Shown here: positions 27,801-37,400 of the stretch, piece by piece
Layout of the letters: each line of letters starts with the position of its first letter
Position numbering within the stretch: position 1 is the stretch's first letter
From: Proteiniborus ethanoligenes
Lineage (GTDB): Bacteria; Bacillota; Clostridia; Tissierellales; Proteiniboraceae
DNA: 64,000 nucleotides
Assembly (NCBI RefSeq): GCF_900107485.1
Contig: NZ_FNQE01000012.1
Location: 1-64,000, forward strand
Direction of reading: 5' to 3'
The notes under the pieces: generated by a model
Told to the model about the DNA's origin: nothing
Seen by the model: the letters and a program-made list of their open reading frames with translations, nothing else
Database searches by the model: none
Program-made: the position numbers and the translations under genes

Positions 27801-28439
27801 TTCTGATAGTGCTTTTACTATATTATCTTCTTCAAAATAAAAGTCTTCTCTTGAATCTTCCCAAGTGTTACCTGATAGCTCTTCAAATTTGGCTTTGAAA
27901 GTTTCATATGTACCATCCTTTACTAATTGCCTCTCTAGTTCTGCAACCCAGGGAAGTGCAGCACAAAAGCCTTGCATTTCATTAAATACTTTCATAAAAA
28001 CTTTAACAATAGCATCTTTATTCGCTTTTGAAGTAGAGTCTGATTTGGAATCTATATTAAATAAAATCACATCTGCACTAGTGTCTCCAGCCATTTTTAT
28101 GTCAGCTAGCACCATAGAATCCTCTATTTTATCATCAAAATAATGAATAGCTTTTTGACCCTTTACTTCTTTATTTTCTAATAGATATGATAGTATCTTT
28201 AAAAAGTGTGATTTACCGCTTCCAAAGAAGCCTGATATCCATACTCCAATTTTATCTGTGTAGCTATTTATGCCTTTTTTATATGCTTCAAAGAATTCAC
28301 TAAAGTGTTTAGCCAATTCTCTAGTTACAACATACTCTTCAAGCTCTTGATAGACATTTGATTCATCATCTTGTCCAATTTTAATAACTCCTTTAATATC
28401 TCTATCAATCTCTTTATAAAACATTTTCCTAAGTTGCAT
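24858..28439 (-). CDS. brxC: BREX type I ATPase BrxC
   Basis: This 1193-aa protein has an N-terminal P-loop (GFFGSGKSHFLKILSYLL near residue 75) and the VFLADEIGQYIGDD Walker B region. Long helical and coiled segments to the end match BrxC/PglY (DUF499-like) proteins. I start it at 28439, where AAAGGGGAGATTTT precedes ATG; an ATG six codons upstream lies before that site. It follows brxB almost directly. BrxC is an essential ATPase of BREX and is a known target of phage inhibitors in some hosts. Confidence 0.92.
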   Translation of the reverse strand: MQLRKMFYKEIDRDIKGVIKIGQDDESNVYQELEEYVVTRELAKHFSEFFEAYKKGINSYTDKIGVWISGFFGSGKSHFLKILSYLLENKEVKGQKAIHYFDDKIEDSMVLADIKMAGDTSADVILFNIDSKSDSTSKANKDAIVKVFMKVFNEMQGFCAALPWVAELERQLVKDGTYETFKAKFEELSGNTWEDSREDFYFEEDNIVKALSETTKMSEEAARSWYNKAEQNYTLSIEKFANLVKEYIESKGNNHHVVFLADEIGQYIGDDVGLMLNLQTVVEDLGTHCGGRAWVIVTSQQDIDSITKVKGNDFSKIQGRFNTRLILSSANVDEVIKKRILRKTDVAKDTLKLLYQDKEAILKNLITFSADTPEMKIYKTEEDFVNVYPFIPYQFNLLQSVFTGIRLHGASGKHLSEGERSLLSAFQESAIIYADSEIGTLIPFGAFYETVEAFLDSNIRTVIIKAEDNERLTKEDVEVLKVLFLIKYVKEMPSNIENIATLMVRHIDDDKIELKKQIEESLKRLLKETLIQKNGDEYIFLTHEEQDVNKEIQNIPIDMSETILKIGEEIFEGIYDEKKYRYNTRYHFDFNKIIDDRLLSPQKHEIGLKIITPYYDTGVELTDQELKLMSTRENNLIVKLPMDTTFLEEMEEVLKIKTYLMRKGGAAATPEIEEIKIRKSREVKERGDRVKSSLIEAIKSAELYANSQKLDIRAKNPVERINEGFKVLIESMYNKLSYITTFVESNKDLNDIILEDDMQLKITDDMPNKLAVDEVGGFVERNTDRNIPMTIKSIVSLYSKAPYGWKDLDIVGIVLRLFKAQEVKLQLGSEYINIFDKDLINYLTKRDYQDRLVIKKRTKVPAKYINNVKNLAKEVFDITAMPNDEDGLMERFKKLCEQELNMRSIDTNDYGIYFLLENYKNNIYYPGKEVLERGQKLFEEILALRDSTEFYEKVYELKDELLNYEEDVFEVKKFFKNQREQFDNAVKQLDIYKHNSTYVVDKETIKLIGEIERIVKSKEPYSEIHKLPNLIEQFINKFTELLEEECKPVRNVIKSDCEKVLNELSIYEFKDEFYGRFKGMFDNLLKRLDSANNFYEAIAMKEESDRIKIRCFDEINREKQRRKPPVIDNVPPTTSGEGETPPYVTKKTIHVSISNILHGAKEIETDKDIEEVLEQIRKSLKEQLTENTKLKLI

Positions 28440-28457
28440 AAAATCTCCCCTTTTCAT

Positions 28458-29036
28458 TTATCTTTCAATCAACTTAAATGCCCTATAATAATTGTCGTCC
28501 TTTATTTCATCAAATAACTTAAGCTCAAGTCCATCATATACCCCTGGAAAAAACATTATGAGTGGTACTTCATCTATTACTGAATGTAGTGTGTTTAAAA
28601 CTGTATGTGATCTGATAATAGGCCATGCTTTCCCTACACCTGTTAAAAATACTATGTCATTTTTTTCTACTCTATCTCTTATATACTCTACTACTAGATC
28701 ATTATTTTGAGTTAATCTAAGGGTTTTCTTAATAGCGTTTAGTATGTGCTCTGTGCCTTTTTGTTTTTCCATATCAAGAACCTTGTTTAAGTACCCTTTG
28801 CTTTCTAGAACCTCTAACATGATCTCATATAGATCGAACTCTTTTATTTTTATTTCTGAGCTTTCATTATTTATTTTCTGCTTTAGGTATTTAATATGCT
28901 CCCTAACTATAAGCTCATCACTAGGGTCATAGTCAAATATATAATATCCTATTTCATTGCCTAGTCCTTTGTTTTCTCTAAATCTCTTCTCCTGTAGCTT
29001 TGGAAGAATCTTGTCTAGTCTTTCATATATATCCAT
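28458..29036 (-). CDS. brxB: BREX type I protein BrxB (DUF1788)
   Basis: This 192-aa protein matches BrxB: an N-terminal helical part, then DIVFLTGVGKAWPIIRSHTVLN and VPLIMFFPGVYDGLELKLFD, the conserved core of DUF1788. Its ATG follows the stop codon of brxA with no gap, and GGGGGAGATGTAA provides the ribosome site. BrxB is a small core protein of type I BREX that bridges PglZ to the complex. Confidence 0.92.
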   Translation of the reverse strand: MDIYERLDKILPKLQEKRFRENKGLGNEIGYYIFDYDPSDELIVREHIKYLKQKINNESSEIKIKEFDLYEIMLEVLESKGYLNKVLDMEKQKGTEHILNAIKKTLRLTQNNDLVVEYIRDRVEKNDIVFLTGVGKAWPIIRSHTVLNTLHSVIDEVPLIMFFPGVYDGLELKLFDEIKDDNYYRAFKLIER

Positions 29037-29633
29037 TTACATCTCCCCCAACATGACTTCTAGGTATACTCTATCACCTATATCTATTAGATGATTTTTA
29101 ACTTCTTCCTCTATTATCTGAGGTATAATTTTTACTTCATTTTTTGTGTTTTTGATGAATCCTGCTTCTGATAGAATTCTTTTATATACTTGTTTAAGCT
29201 TGTAATAGGTATAATCCTGCCATGATGCAACTTTTTCACTTTGCTCCGCTTTTCTTCTAAAGAATATATTAAAATCTTTGTCGTCTATGCTGTAATCTTT
29301 TAATAGTATCTTTTCTCTATAGACTTCTTTCATAAATTCGAAAAAAAGCCTGTCTGTTTTGAGTATGCTATAAATAGTTAGCTGCTTGCTTGTTTGTAAG
29401 CTACCATTTACGATTTTATCTAATATGTAATCATCTAATACTTGTATTCTATTAATAACTGCTGAAGCAATTTCTTTTTTTCTGGTTTCTGTATTGACAG
29501 AGAAAATATTCTCTTCTAATGATTTGTTTTTTATATCTAGTTCACTAAATCCTTGAATTTTCAATGATATGGCTTTTTTTAGTTCTAGATATAGAAAAGG
29601 TCTGGCTTTCAAAATCGATGTATATTGTAACAT
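29037..29633 (-). CDS. brxA: BREX type I protein BrxA (DUF1819)
   Basis: The 198-aa product is a helical BrxA-type protein (family DUF1819). It has the usual N-terminal KARPFLYLELKKAISLKIQG and a central YSILKTDRLFFEFMKEVYREKI. BrxA is a small DNA-binding protein that opens many type I BREX operons, as it does here. AAGGAAGTGATT lies upstream of the ATG. No WYL-type BrxR regulator is encoded next to it. Confidence 0.9.
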   Translation of the reverse strand: MLQYTSILKARPFLYLELKKAISLKIQGFSELDIKNKSLEENIFSVNTETRKKEIASAVINRIQVLDDYILDKIVNGSLQTSKQLTIYSILKTDRLFFEFMKEVYREKILLKDYSIDDKDFNIFFRRKAEQSEKVASWQDYTYYKLKQVYKRILSEAGFIKNTKNEVKIIPQIIEEEVKNHLIDIGDRVYLEVMLGEM

Positions 29634-29677
29634 ATTTTACAATCACTTCCTTTCAGATGGGCCACTTTGATAGTTAT

Positions 29678-29705
29678 ATTATATCATTGTGGGTGGAGAT
29701 GTCTA
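29678..29705 (-). promoter_or_regulatory. Candidate promoter of the BREX operon
   Basis: On the minus strand, TAGACA (29700-29705) and TATAAT (29678-29683) are separated by 16 bases, about 45 bases upstream of brxA. This is a good SigA-type match. The rest of the gap to 29949 shows no gene. Confidence 0.6.
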
Positions 29706-29949
29706 GTAAGAAAATGAAAAACGCTAAGGTGACAGAAATTATATTTAATCTTACCTATCTAATTAACTATATAAAAAGTTTGTCAAAGCACATTTACTAG
29801 AATGAATGAGTTATTGTTATTATCACATCCCTTAATGCTTCTTTTTAGTCTGTAAAAATAGAGTTTTACACTCATATCACTTATTATGAAGGAATTTTAT
29901 TGATATTGTGGAATTAAGGTATAAGATATAAAAAATGGGGGTATAAACT

Positions 29950-30491
29950 ATGATCAATAAAGATGATTTAATGGGAAATCAAACTATTCAAAATGCTATA
30001 GTTCCTTACGTTGAAAACATTCATAGTGATAAAAGTCAGAAAAAAAATGAAGCATTTTATAAAAAATACGTAAAAAGATAGATTCTTGGATTAAAGACAA
30101 GAATTGCCCAGATACCTTGAAAAGTATAATTATATTAGTTCCAGACTTATTCTATTTACTATGGAAAATATCTTTAGACCCCTCGCTCCCCCAAAAATAT
30201 AAAGGAAAAGTTGTATATGCTATTTTATATTTCTTAAGCCCTATCGATATCATACCCGATGCATTAGGAGCTTGGGCACTTATAGATGATGCCTTTGTTG
30301 CAATAACTATTATAAACGCTTTAATAAATGAACTTGATCAAGAATATATTCAACAATTCTGGTATGGCGATCCTAATGTGTTAAGTAATTTGCAAGCCTT
30401 AGTAAAAGAATGTGATAACCTACTTGTATTCATTGATAAAGAACTCATCCCTAGGGTGCTTGGGAAAAATGATGAACCATTAATTAAATGA
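29950..30491 (+). pseudogene. DUF1232 (YkvA-like) membrane protein gene with a frameshift
   Basis: An ATG at 29950, preceded by GGGGGTATAAACT, opens a 43-codon frame that stops at 30081. A second frame carries on as a 124-aa stretch from a TTG at 30117 with the DUF1232 hallmark YFLSPIDIIPDALG. Adding one A in the A5 run near 30073 joins the frames into one product of about 180 aa (KKIDSWIKDKN at the joint). Either the gene is broken by a homopolymer indel, the shift is programmed, or the base is a sequencing error. DUF1232 proteins are small membrane proteins of unknown role. It reads divergently from BREX. Confidence 0.6.
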
Positions 30492-30606
30492 TTTTATTTA
30501 TTCCCAAATAGAATGCCAAGGAGACAAGTTGATAATGGGTCCCAATCCTCATCTCCTTAGCAGAATAGTCTAAGACAACATTATTCTGATCAAATATCTA
30601 CGCTAG

Positions 30607-30770
30607 TCTATTTATACAAACCTACATATATTCATATAGGCCCATATTAATAAAATAACACATTCATGTTCCAACAAGTCAGATGCATAGAACTTAGATA
30701 ACCTCCTAAAAATAGTAATATGAATGCTAATAGGATCAGAGGATGCAATTTTGAGCATCCTCTGTTTTTT
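30607..30770. repeat. Dispersed 165-bp repeat, copy 1
   Basis: It matches copy 2 (47263-47427) along its whole length and copy 3 (55178-55260) over its first half. Shared blocks include TACAAACCTACATATATTCAT, TAACACATTC and TCTAACAAGCCTGATGC-like sequence. It ends in a 10-bp hairpin (CAGAGGATGC/GCATCCTCTG) followed by six T, a good plus-strand terminator. All three copies have the same orientation. Read on the minus strand, the copies also share a short peptide-like frame (ASDLLEHECVILLI versus ASGLLENECVTLFI), so it could derive from an old coding sequence. Confidence 0.7.
30737..30770 (+). terminator. Terminator hairpin at the end of repeat copy 1
   Basis: CAGAGGATGC pairs with GCATCCTCTG around an eight-base loop, followed by TTTTTT. 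It may terminate the DUF1232 transcript or an RNA made from the repeat itself. Confidence 0.7.
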
Positions 30771-31211
30771 CATAGACAAGTAATTGTTTTAGTATACACT
30801 CTCCGAGTATATATGGTAGAATACGAATCAAGTAAAATGGAAGATAAAAACCTAGGCAAAATAGGAGTTCCCATTACAACCTCTCTAAAATAGTAATTGT
30901 TAATTAATCATTTGATTCCAGTAAAATCCTCATGCTTTTATTAAGTTAGTTGCTAATAACTAGTAACTAATAGGTTAAACAAAAAATAATCTACAAATTA
31001 TATCCCTTACAACTCAAAACGTCTCTGTGTTTACTACATCCCTGAATTGAACCTGTCTGTCATTTCCTTAATAGGCTTCGCTCCCTATGAAGAGATATAG
31101 TGCATTAGCTTATCCTTATACACGAACGACCCGCCTTCAGCTCACATGCTATTACATAAGATTTGCAGTACATATTCCTTTAAATGTTGTTCCACTTAAG
31201 TTTAATGACGT
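30771..31211. other. Noncoding, scar-like stretch
   Basis: No open frame with a ribosome site is seen. The part from about 31020 to 31180 has higher GC than its surroundings and resembles neither neighbour, which suggests leftover mobile-element DNA. I cannot assign it. Confidence 0.4.
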
Positions 31212-31534
31212 TCTAAGCAGGCTAGAATTGAAGAAGAGAACGAAATATTAAAAAAAGCCATGGCAGTATTTGCAAAGAAGTAAGCTCAATATATAAGTTC
31301 ATTACTGACAATAGACATATCCATGATATAAAACTAATGTACAAAGTTCTAAAGGTTTCTAGAAGCTCATATTATAAGCATCTCAATAAAAAAGAAAGTA
31401 AAAGGAGCATTGAAAATCGATTTCTAGAAAATGAAATTCTGCATATATTTAAAACTAGTAAATCTAGATATGGAGCTCCTAAGATATATGAAAATTTAAG
31501 AGCTAATGGTGTATTTATAAGTCTTAAAATATGA
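31212..31534 (+). mobile_element. Truncated IS3-family transposase remnant
   Basis: The first part ends an OrfA-type frame (ARIEEENEILKKAMAVFAKK, stop near 31284). The next frame is the N-terminus of an OrfB-type IS3 transposase: KVLKVSRSSYYKHLNKKES followed by FKTSKSRYGAPKIYENL. The DDE catalytic core is missing, because the frame breaks off at about 31530 where a minus-strand gene fragment begins. No inverted repeats could be paired. It is a dead remnant. Confidence 0.8.
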
Positions 31535-31936
31535 ACAAGCTAGGTATTGTAAATCATAAAATTTATTTCCCAATTCCTCAGGGGTTAGACCACTAGCTAT
31601 ATCCGGTTTAACCACTACTAAAGCATCCACATCACTGATTCCTTCTACAAAAGTTTTTTTAGATAGAGATCCTCCAAATAAAATTTGTTCTATTCCTTCT
31701 ATCTCTTTGCCAAGTGTTTTCTCAATTTCATTCAAATGCGATCTGATAGCTGGACCATCATATCCACCACTATCTATAAATAAAAAATCTGTTAATGGAT
31801 ACTCATTAATATTAGATGGCATTAAATTATAATATATATCATATGAACTGATTAAATAGGTATGATATAGATACTTGTCCAACATTAAAATCAGTTCATA
31901 ATTATCAGAAATAATTTTTTCTCCATCGCTTATCAA
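31496..31936 (-). pseudogene. Truncated Pol-beta-type nucleotidyltransferase fragment
   Basis: This 146-aa frame contains FGGSLSKKTFVEGISDVDALVVV, a nucleotidyltransferase-superfamily signature (GS followed by D-x-D), as in CD-NTases and Abi-type adenylyltransferases. The C-terminus is replaced by IS3-remnant sequence, and only about 145 residues remain of a family usually 250 aa or longer. The likely start is TTG with AAAGGAAATATA upstream. An IS21-type end lies 48 bases upstream, so the N-terminus may be lost too. In a defence island it may be a relic of a nucleotide-signalling system; that is inference. Confidence 0.5.
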
Positions 31937-31983
31937 TATATTTCCTTTACTTGAGAATGAAGTATTGATTTACAATTAAAAGT

Positions 31984-32016
31984 GACCACTAGAAGGTCAA
32001 AATTACTTGACAAGCA
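31984..32016. repeat. Solo IS21-family terminal sequence
   Basis: Read on the minus strand it begins TGCTTGTCAAGTAATTTTGACC, close to the IS21-type end at 55261, and has a second GGTCACTTTTAAT-like unit behind it. Its orientation says the element body lay to the left of 32016, where only gene fragments remain. It is the scar of a deleted IS21-like insertion. Confidence 0.6.
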
Positions 32017-32019
32017 ATA

Positions 32020-32106
32020 TTATTTTCTTTTTTCTCCCATTTTACATTCTATAATGGATGTTTGTTTATTTATTTTAATGGTAACTGGTGATCGATTTAG
32101 AGCCAT
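32020..32106 (-). CDS. 28-aa ORF interrupted at an IS21 scar
   Basis: A GGAGGTATGAGAAA ribosome site precedes ATG at 32106. The frame (MALNRSPVTIKINKQTS...) stops at 32020, four bases from the IS21-type end. It is probably the surviving N-terminus of a gene truncated by the insertion. I do not recognise it. The remainder of the gap to 32255 is noncoding. Confidence 0.35.
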   Translation of the reverse strand: MALNRSPVTIKINKQTSIIECKMGEKRK

Positions 32107-32255
32107 TTTCTCATACCTCCAGAAATATAATTAGGCGAGCTAACAACATAAACTCACCTAGATTATACCACATTTTTGTATTTATTTTTGCTATATTAAT
32201 TAAGCCTCTAAACTTCTAAGTTTCTGCAGGGATCTCTACAATAGATAAAAATCTA

Positions 32256-34388
32256 TTAACTTATTTTTTCTATCCATTTTGATATCTGATTACTACTCAA
32301 AATATATAACTGATCTCGTGCTCTTGTCATAGCAACATATAATAATGAACGCTCCTTATTTTCATATTCTTCTATTTCTCTATGATATTCTAACTTGTCC
32401 AATTGATTCTTATATGGAATCATACTTTCGTTCATTCCAACCAGAAAAACTACTTTAAACTCAAATCCTTTGATTCCGTGCATAGTCCCTATATAAACAT
32501 TGTTTTGACTAATAGGATTAACTTCTTCAAGAGATATTGTTCTTATCATCGCCTTGTTCAAGGTATCTTTTATAATACTTAAGTAACTATTTACTCTCGA
32601 AACAATTGCAATTTCACTATAATTAATACCAGAACTAACTATCTTTCTTATTTCCTCAAGTACATAATTACTCTCTTCATATTGGCTAGGGAAATTATTA
32701 ATTATCGGTCTTTTACCTCTCATCACACACTTTGAAGACTTGTCTTGAAAAGTATCCGAATCAAAATCTGTGAAATTAACACCTCTAATAATTTTTTCTG
32801 CTTGCTGACTAATCTCCAAAGTATTCCTATAATTTATTTTAAGTTCTCTTGTTCTATTACCTTTAATATTAATGCCACATTTTGAAAAGTTAGAGTTTAC
32901 AGAATAAATTCTTTGTCTAATATCACCCACAATAAATAAATCATTTTCTTTTTCATCAATTAAAGCTCTTATTAGTCTATACTCTGGCATCCCAAAATCT
33001 TGAGCTTCATCAATAATTATGGCTGAATAGTTTATATCTTTTTTTCTACTTATCATATGTATTACATCCTTAATAATAATCCACCATTCAGTAAAATCAG
33101 ATTCATGAAGCATTTCAAGGTACTCAGATATAATATTCCAAACTTCTTTTCTTTGGCTTCTTCCAAGCTTTTTAAATGCACCGTTTCTACTTACTCTTAG
33201 GTATGAGTCCAAATCCATAACCTGGTGATAACTTAATACAACATCTATTTCTGTAATTACATCTGAAAGTGTATAGTCCTGTTCTAACCCTACTCTTGTT
33301 ATTGCTGATTCTATAAATATAGCACGAGTTTCATCATCAATTATTTTAAATGAGATATTATGTTCTTTAAGGTACTTAGCAATCCATGAATGCAAATTGA
33401 TCACTTCAATCCTATTCAAACTTTCTAAGTTGCACATATTTTTGAGGTTATACTCTACTGATTTAGTTAATTTTTTAGAGTATGTTGTAAATAGAATCTT
33501 ATCTTCTCTACTTGTATAAACATTTTCAGCAAGGTATTTAGCTCTATGCATTGCTACAACAGTCTTACCTGTTCCTGCAGATCCTTTTAGCTGAAAGCTC
33601 CCTTTATAATTTCCATTATTGCCTATTACATACTTGTTTTGTTGAGGATGTATAAAAATACGCCATAAGTCTATAGGGTCATCTAAGACTTTTGAAATTA
33701 CATCTTCCTCAGAAATAACTTTTATATAAGATTTATTAATATCTTTATTTATTGCTTCATGCATTGTTTTCGGTACAAAATCATTTTCAATACTGAAACA
33801 TTCTTTAATTTCTTCTATATCTATACCTTCTAGGCAAAAACTCAATATTTCATAGATATCCTCAGAAACATATTCCTTCACATGCTTCACCAAGTCTTCG
33901 TCAGTTTTGATAAAAGATAATACAGGAAGTACAAGTTTAGGAATACCTATTGAAATCAATTCATCTTGAGTGTATATGTCAGCTATACTTAATTCACCTT
34001 TGTCTTGACTCTCAATTTCTTCTTCTGATGGAACTACTTCTTTTTTTCCTATAGTTAGGTCTACTACCTGAATTGCCGAAGTGCTACTATTAACATTAAA
34101 GATCTTATTTTTAGCCCAATCCATTGCTTCATCATGATTGTCAATGTATACAAATAAATAAACATTTCCTTCAGGAGGATGAATGATAATTGCTCGGTAT
34201 TTTTGATCAATCCGAACGGTTCTCACTTTATCATCTTTCATATCAATAATATCTTCATAATTTATGGATGCAGAATCAGGGTTCAATTTGAATTTTTCGA
34301 AAAAGTTATTTGCTTTTTTTTGTTTTGATTTTGGTAGCTTAGACAACGCCGTTAAATAAGTTTTTGTTATTGCAATATCAACATTCAT
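32256..34388 (-). CDS. ParE/RelE-like domain fused to a UvrD/Rep-type superfamily 1 helicase
   Basis: The first 100 residues resemble a ParE/RelE-type fold (TVRIDQKYRAIIIHPPEGNVYLFVYIDNHDEAMDWA). After a linker comes an SF1 helicase: Walker A LKGSAGTGKTVVAMHRA (about 268-276), Walker B AIIIDEAQDFG (about 457), motif III/IV-like IVGDIRQRIYS, and C-terminal TMHGIKGFEFKVVFLVG and LYVAMTRARDQLYIL. At 710 aa it resembles single-strand-translocating UvrD relatives with an added N-terminal toxin-like domain. It is the third gene of an operon, 29 bases after the DEAH helicase. It could be a DNA-directed effector or processing helicase; whether the ParE-like part is active is unknown. Confidence 0.75.
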   Translation of the reverse strand: MNVDIAITKTYLTALSKLPKSKQKKANNFFEKFKLNPDSASINYEDIIDMKDDKVRTVRIDQKYRAIIIHPPEGNVYLFVYIDNHDEAMDWAKNKIFNVNSSTSAIQVVDLTIGKKEVVPSEEEIESQDKGELSIADIYTQDELISIGIPKLVLPVLSFIKTDEDLVKHVKEYVSEDIYEILSFCLEGIDIEEIKECFSIENDFVPKTMHEAINKDINKSYIKVISEEDVISKVLDDPIDLWRIFIHPQQNKYVIGNNGNYKGSFQLKGSAGTGKTVVAMHRAKYLAENVYTSREDKILFTTYSKKLTKSVEYNLKNMCNLESLNRIEVINLHSWIAKYLKEHNISFKIIDDETRAIFIESAITRVGLEQDYTLSDVITEIDVVLSYHQVMDLDSYLRVSRNGAFKKLGRSQRKEVWNIISEYLEMLHESDFTEWWIIIKDVIHMISRKKDINYSAIIIDEAQDFGMPEYRLIRALIDEKENDLFIVGDIRQRIYSVNSNFSKCGINIKGNRTRELKINYRNTLEISQQAEKIIRGVNFTDFDSDTFQDKSSKCVMRGKRPIINNFPSQYEESNYVLEEIRKIVSSGINYSEIAIVSRVNSYLSIIKDTLNKAMIRTISLEEVNPISQNNVYIGTMHGIKGFEFKVVFLVGMNESMIPYKNQLDKLEYHREIEEYENKERSLLYVAMTRARDQLYILSSNQISKWIEKIS

Positions 34389-34417
34389 TCTTATCTCCTC
34401 ATTGAAATCTTAATAAA

Positions 34418-37400
34418 TTAATCACTTAGACATTTATTTAAATTAAACTCATTAATGAAATAAGTTTTCCATCCTAAATCACTAAAAATATTTTTCTCTT
34501 CCTGTTGATCATCCAAAAATAATGCAATTTTCATTTCCACAAATGCAAGCTCCGCAATTGGTAAATCACCATTATCTAATTCTAACTCGTATCCTTCGAT
34601 TGGAACTTCTATATTCCTGTCTTTACAATACAAAATAATAGAGTTTATGTCAGTTTCTTTTGATGAAGCAATTTCCTTATATGAATTATTAATATTCTCC
34701 ATTACTCTAAAATAGTTTAAGGCTAGTCCCCTCTGAAGTATGTCATGATATGGTTGGTTAGAATAGTTTCTCAAACAACCATAGCAACTGGTTTCTTCAC
34801 CACATTCACATAATCCACTTACACGTTTTTTTGCTTCTTTTATTACCTTGTCCAATTCTATTCCAATTCTCTTAACATGACCAGCACCTCCTGGTACTTG
34901 ATCAAATAATATAAAGGATGGCATATCGGATTGACTTGTGTAATTCAAACACCCGTCAATCTCTCTTCTATCAATTCCTAGATAACCAGTTGCACCTTCA
35001 ATTAACGCATACAGTACTGAATAATAAAATGCTTCGCTAAAATTATTTACCACATTAGGTAATTCTATTTCAATAATATCTGTAATAATCTCATGTCCTA
35101 AATCTACCTTGTTCAAATACTTATTCCCACAATTGTTCCCATATTTGTTCTTATGTTCAAACTCTATGTCATAATCGTTAGTAGTAGCATAACCACACCA
35201 TGAACATACCCTAAAACTTCTACCATTGTTCCCTTGATTTACAATAAACAAGTTTCCTCTTGGAGAATAAGTATATTTTATAGGAATGTTATATACATCC
35301 ACTGTGCTTTGATAGTTTCTCTCATTATCATCATATTGATGAAAAAACACCTTACTACTATAGGAGGAAACTGGTTTTGATAATGTTGGTTTTTCTGGTT
35401 TACTATTATCAGTTGAGAACCCAAAAATAGGTTTTATAAATTTATGCATAGTTAATGGAGCTCCACATGCACAATATTTTTTATCTTCGTCTATGTCTGC
35501 TATTTTTAAATTATAATCACATGGTTCTTTATAAATAGTATGACACTCATCACATATTGCATATAAGTACGTTGGCCACCACTTAGACCTTGACATATTT
35601 ATAGAATAAGATTCCCACATTACTCCATTTGCTATTACCTTATTCCCTGGTGCAAATTCTGATATAGCTAATTTTAAATCTCGGCTTAGATTTACGTTCT
35701 TTGACGCTTCACCCAAATGTATTGTATCTAAATTTACAGAATCAATTGGAAAACCGTATCTAGGAAGTACATTATTTGAAGCTAAAAAATCGATTACACT
35801 CTTATCTAAAAATGTCTTTAGCATTTTAGTTATAGAATCTGTAGGTTTTCCTTTTGCAAAGTTATCATCTTTTATTTTTATAATGTCAGTTACGTCTTCA
35901 ATCCACTTCTCTTTCGAAATAATCAAATTCCCAGTATCCTTTAAAAGTCTTTCTTCTATCCATTTCCATCTTTCTATTTTAAAGACATCTTGAACTTCTT
36001 TAGTAAAAACGTTTCGCAAAGACTTTAAGATATCTTGTGGATGATTATTCAACTCTTCTCTTAACTTGATATCCACTGATGGATAGTCTTGATTATAGGC
36101 AAACAATTTTTCAACATTTGAAAAATAACATTCATCTTTTCTAAATAACCATGAAAATACAATAGAGCATAGATGTCTAAAAGCAATTTTGTCATTACTT
36201 TTCTCTATATATGGAGGTTTAATCTTGCCCTCAATAATTTTCTCAGGATTCTGAAAATAGTACAAATCATGAGATCTACGCTTTGCATATGTTAAAATGT
36301 ATGCTGTTGAAGCTGTTCTCCTACCTGCTCGTCCAGCTCTTTGGACATAATTAGCTGTCTCTGGAGGTATATTCCGTAAAAATACTGCCTCTAGGCTTCC
36401 TACATCAACACCCATTTCAAAGGTAGTTGAGCAACTTAAAATATTTACCTTGCCTTGTTCGAATTTAGTTTGTATTTCAGAGGCATGCCTACTTGTTAGC
36501 TGAGCTGTATGCTCTTTTATAACCATTGGAATTCTTTTGATATTATTATAAATATCAGAGTAATATGTGTGCCTTGAAACCTCTTCCCTAAATAGCTCTA
36601 ATTGTCCATTACATCTATATGATGAACATACTCCCTCAATATTAATGTGTGTTTTTTTACCACAAATATTGCAACGATAAAGTACTTGATTCTTTTTAAA
36701 TAGCCACTTATTGTAGTTCAATTGATAAACATTGCCTTCATTTGGAATATATCTAGATATATATACTCCTCTATCAATCATTAATCTAATAAAATTTGAA
36801 TCATTAAATATTTTTTCAAGAAAAATATCTGCTTTCTCTTTAGCAACTTTTTTATTATCACCTAATTCAGTGAATATTTTTACTAAGTATTCAAATCTCA
36901 TGTTACTATAGTTTTCTTTTGGCCTGATACTCATAATTCCCTTTTGAGGATTAGAATCTTCATATCTAAAATAAATAGGTTTAGTACGTTGACCAAATAG
37001 TGGATGTTCATGTCGCAAATCTTCAGGATAATTTACGCACCTATAAATTCTCAGACCATGGAAAAACTGCTCTACTACTTGCCAAACTTGATTACTATTC
37101 AATCCACAAAGTTCAAGTCCCTGAGGCCACCAATCTGGTTTTGGGAAGCTGAACGATAGCATGCCAACTCCTTCTAATCCAATTTCTCTTTCATATGACA
37201 TTAGTTCATACATTATATAAGCAGAAATTGTTTCATCAATATCCTCTAATTTATCAATAAGTAAATCTTTTTGTGATTCTATATCTTTATATATTCTTGT
37301 ATGCAATTTATTAACTGTAATCTCTTCATCGTCAAGAGAATCAATTGCATCTAGGATAATCTTTCTCCACAAATAATTGTTATACCTAATATCCATATAA

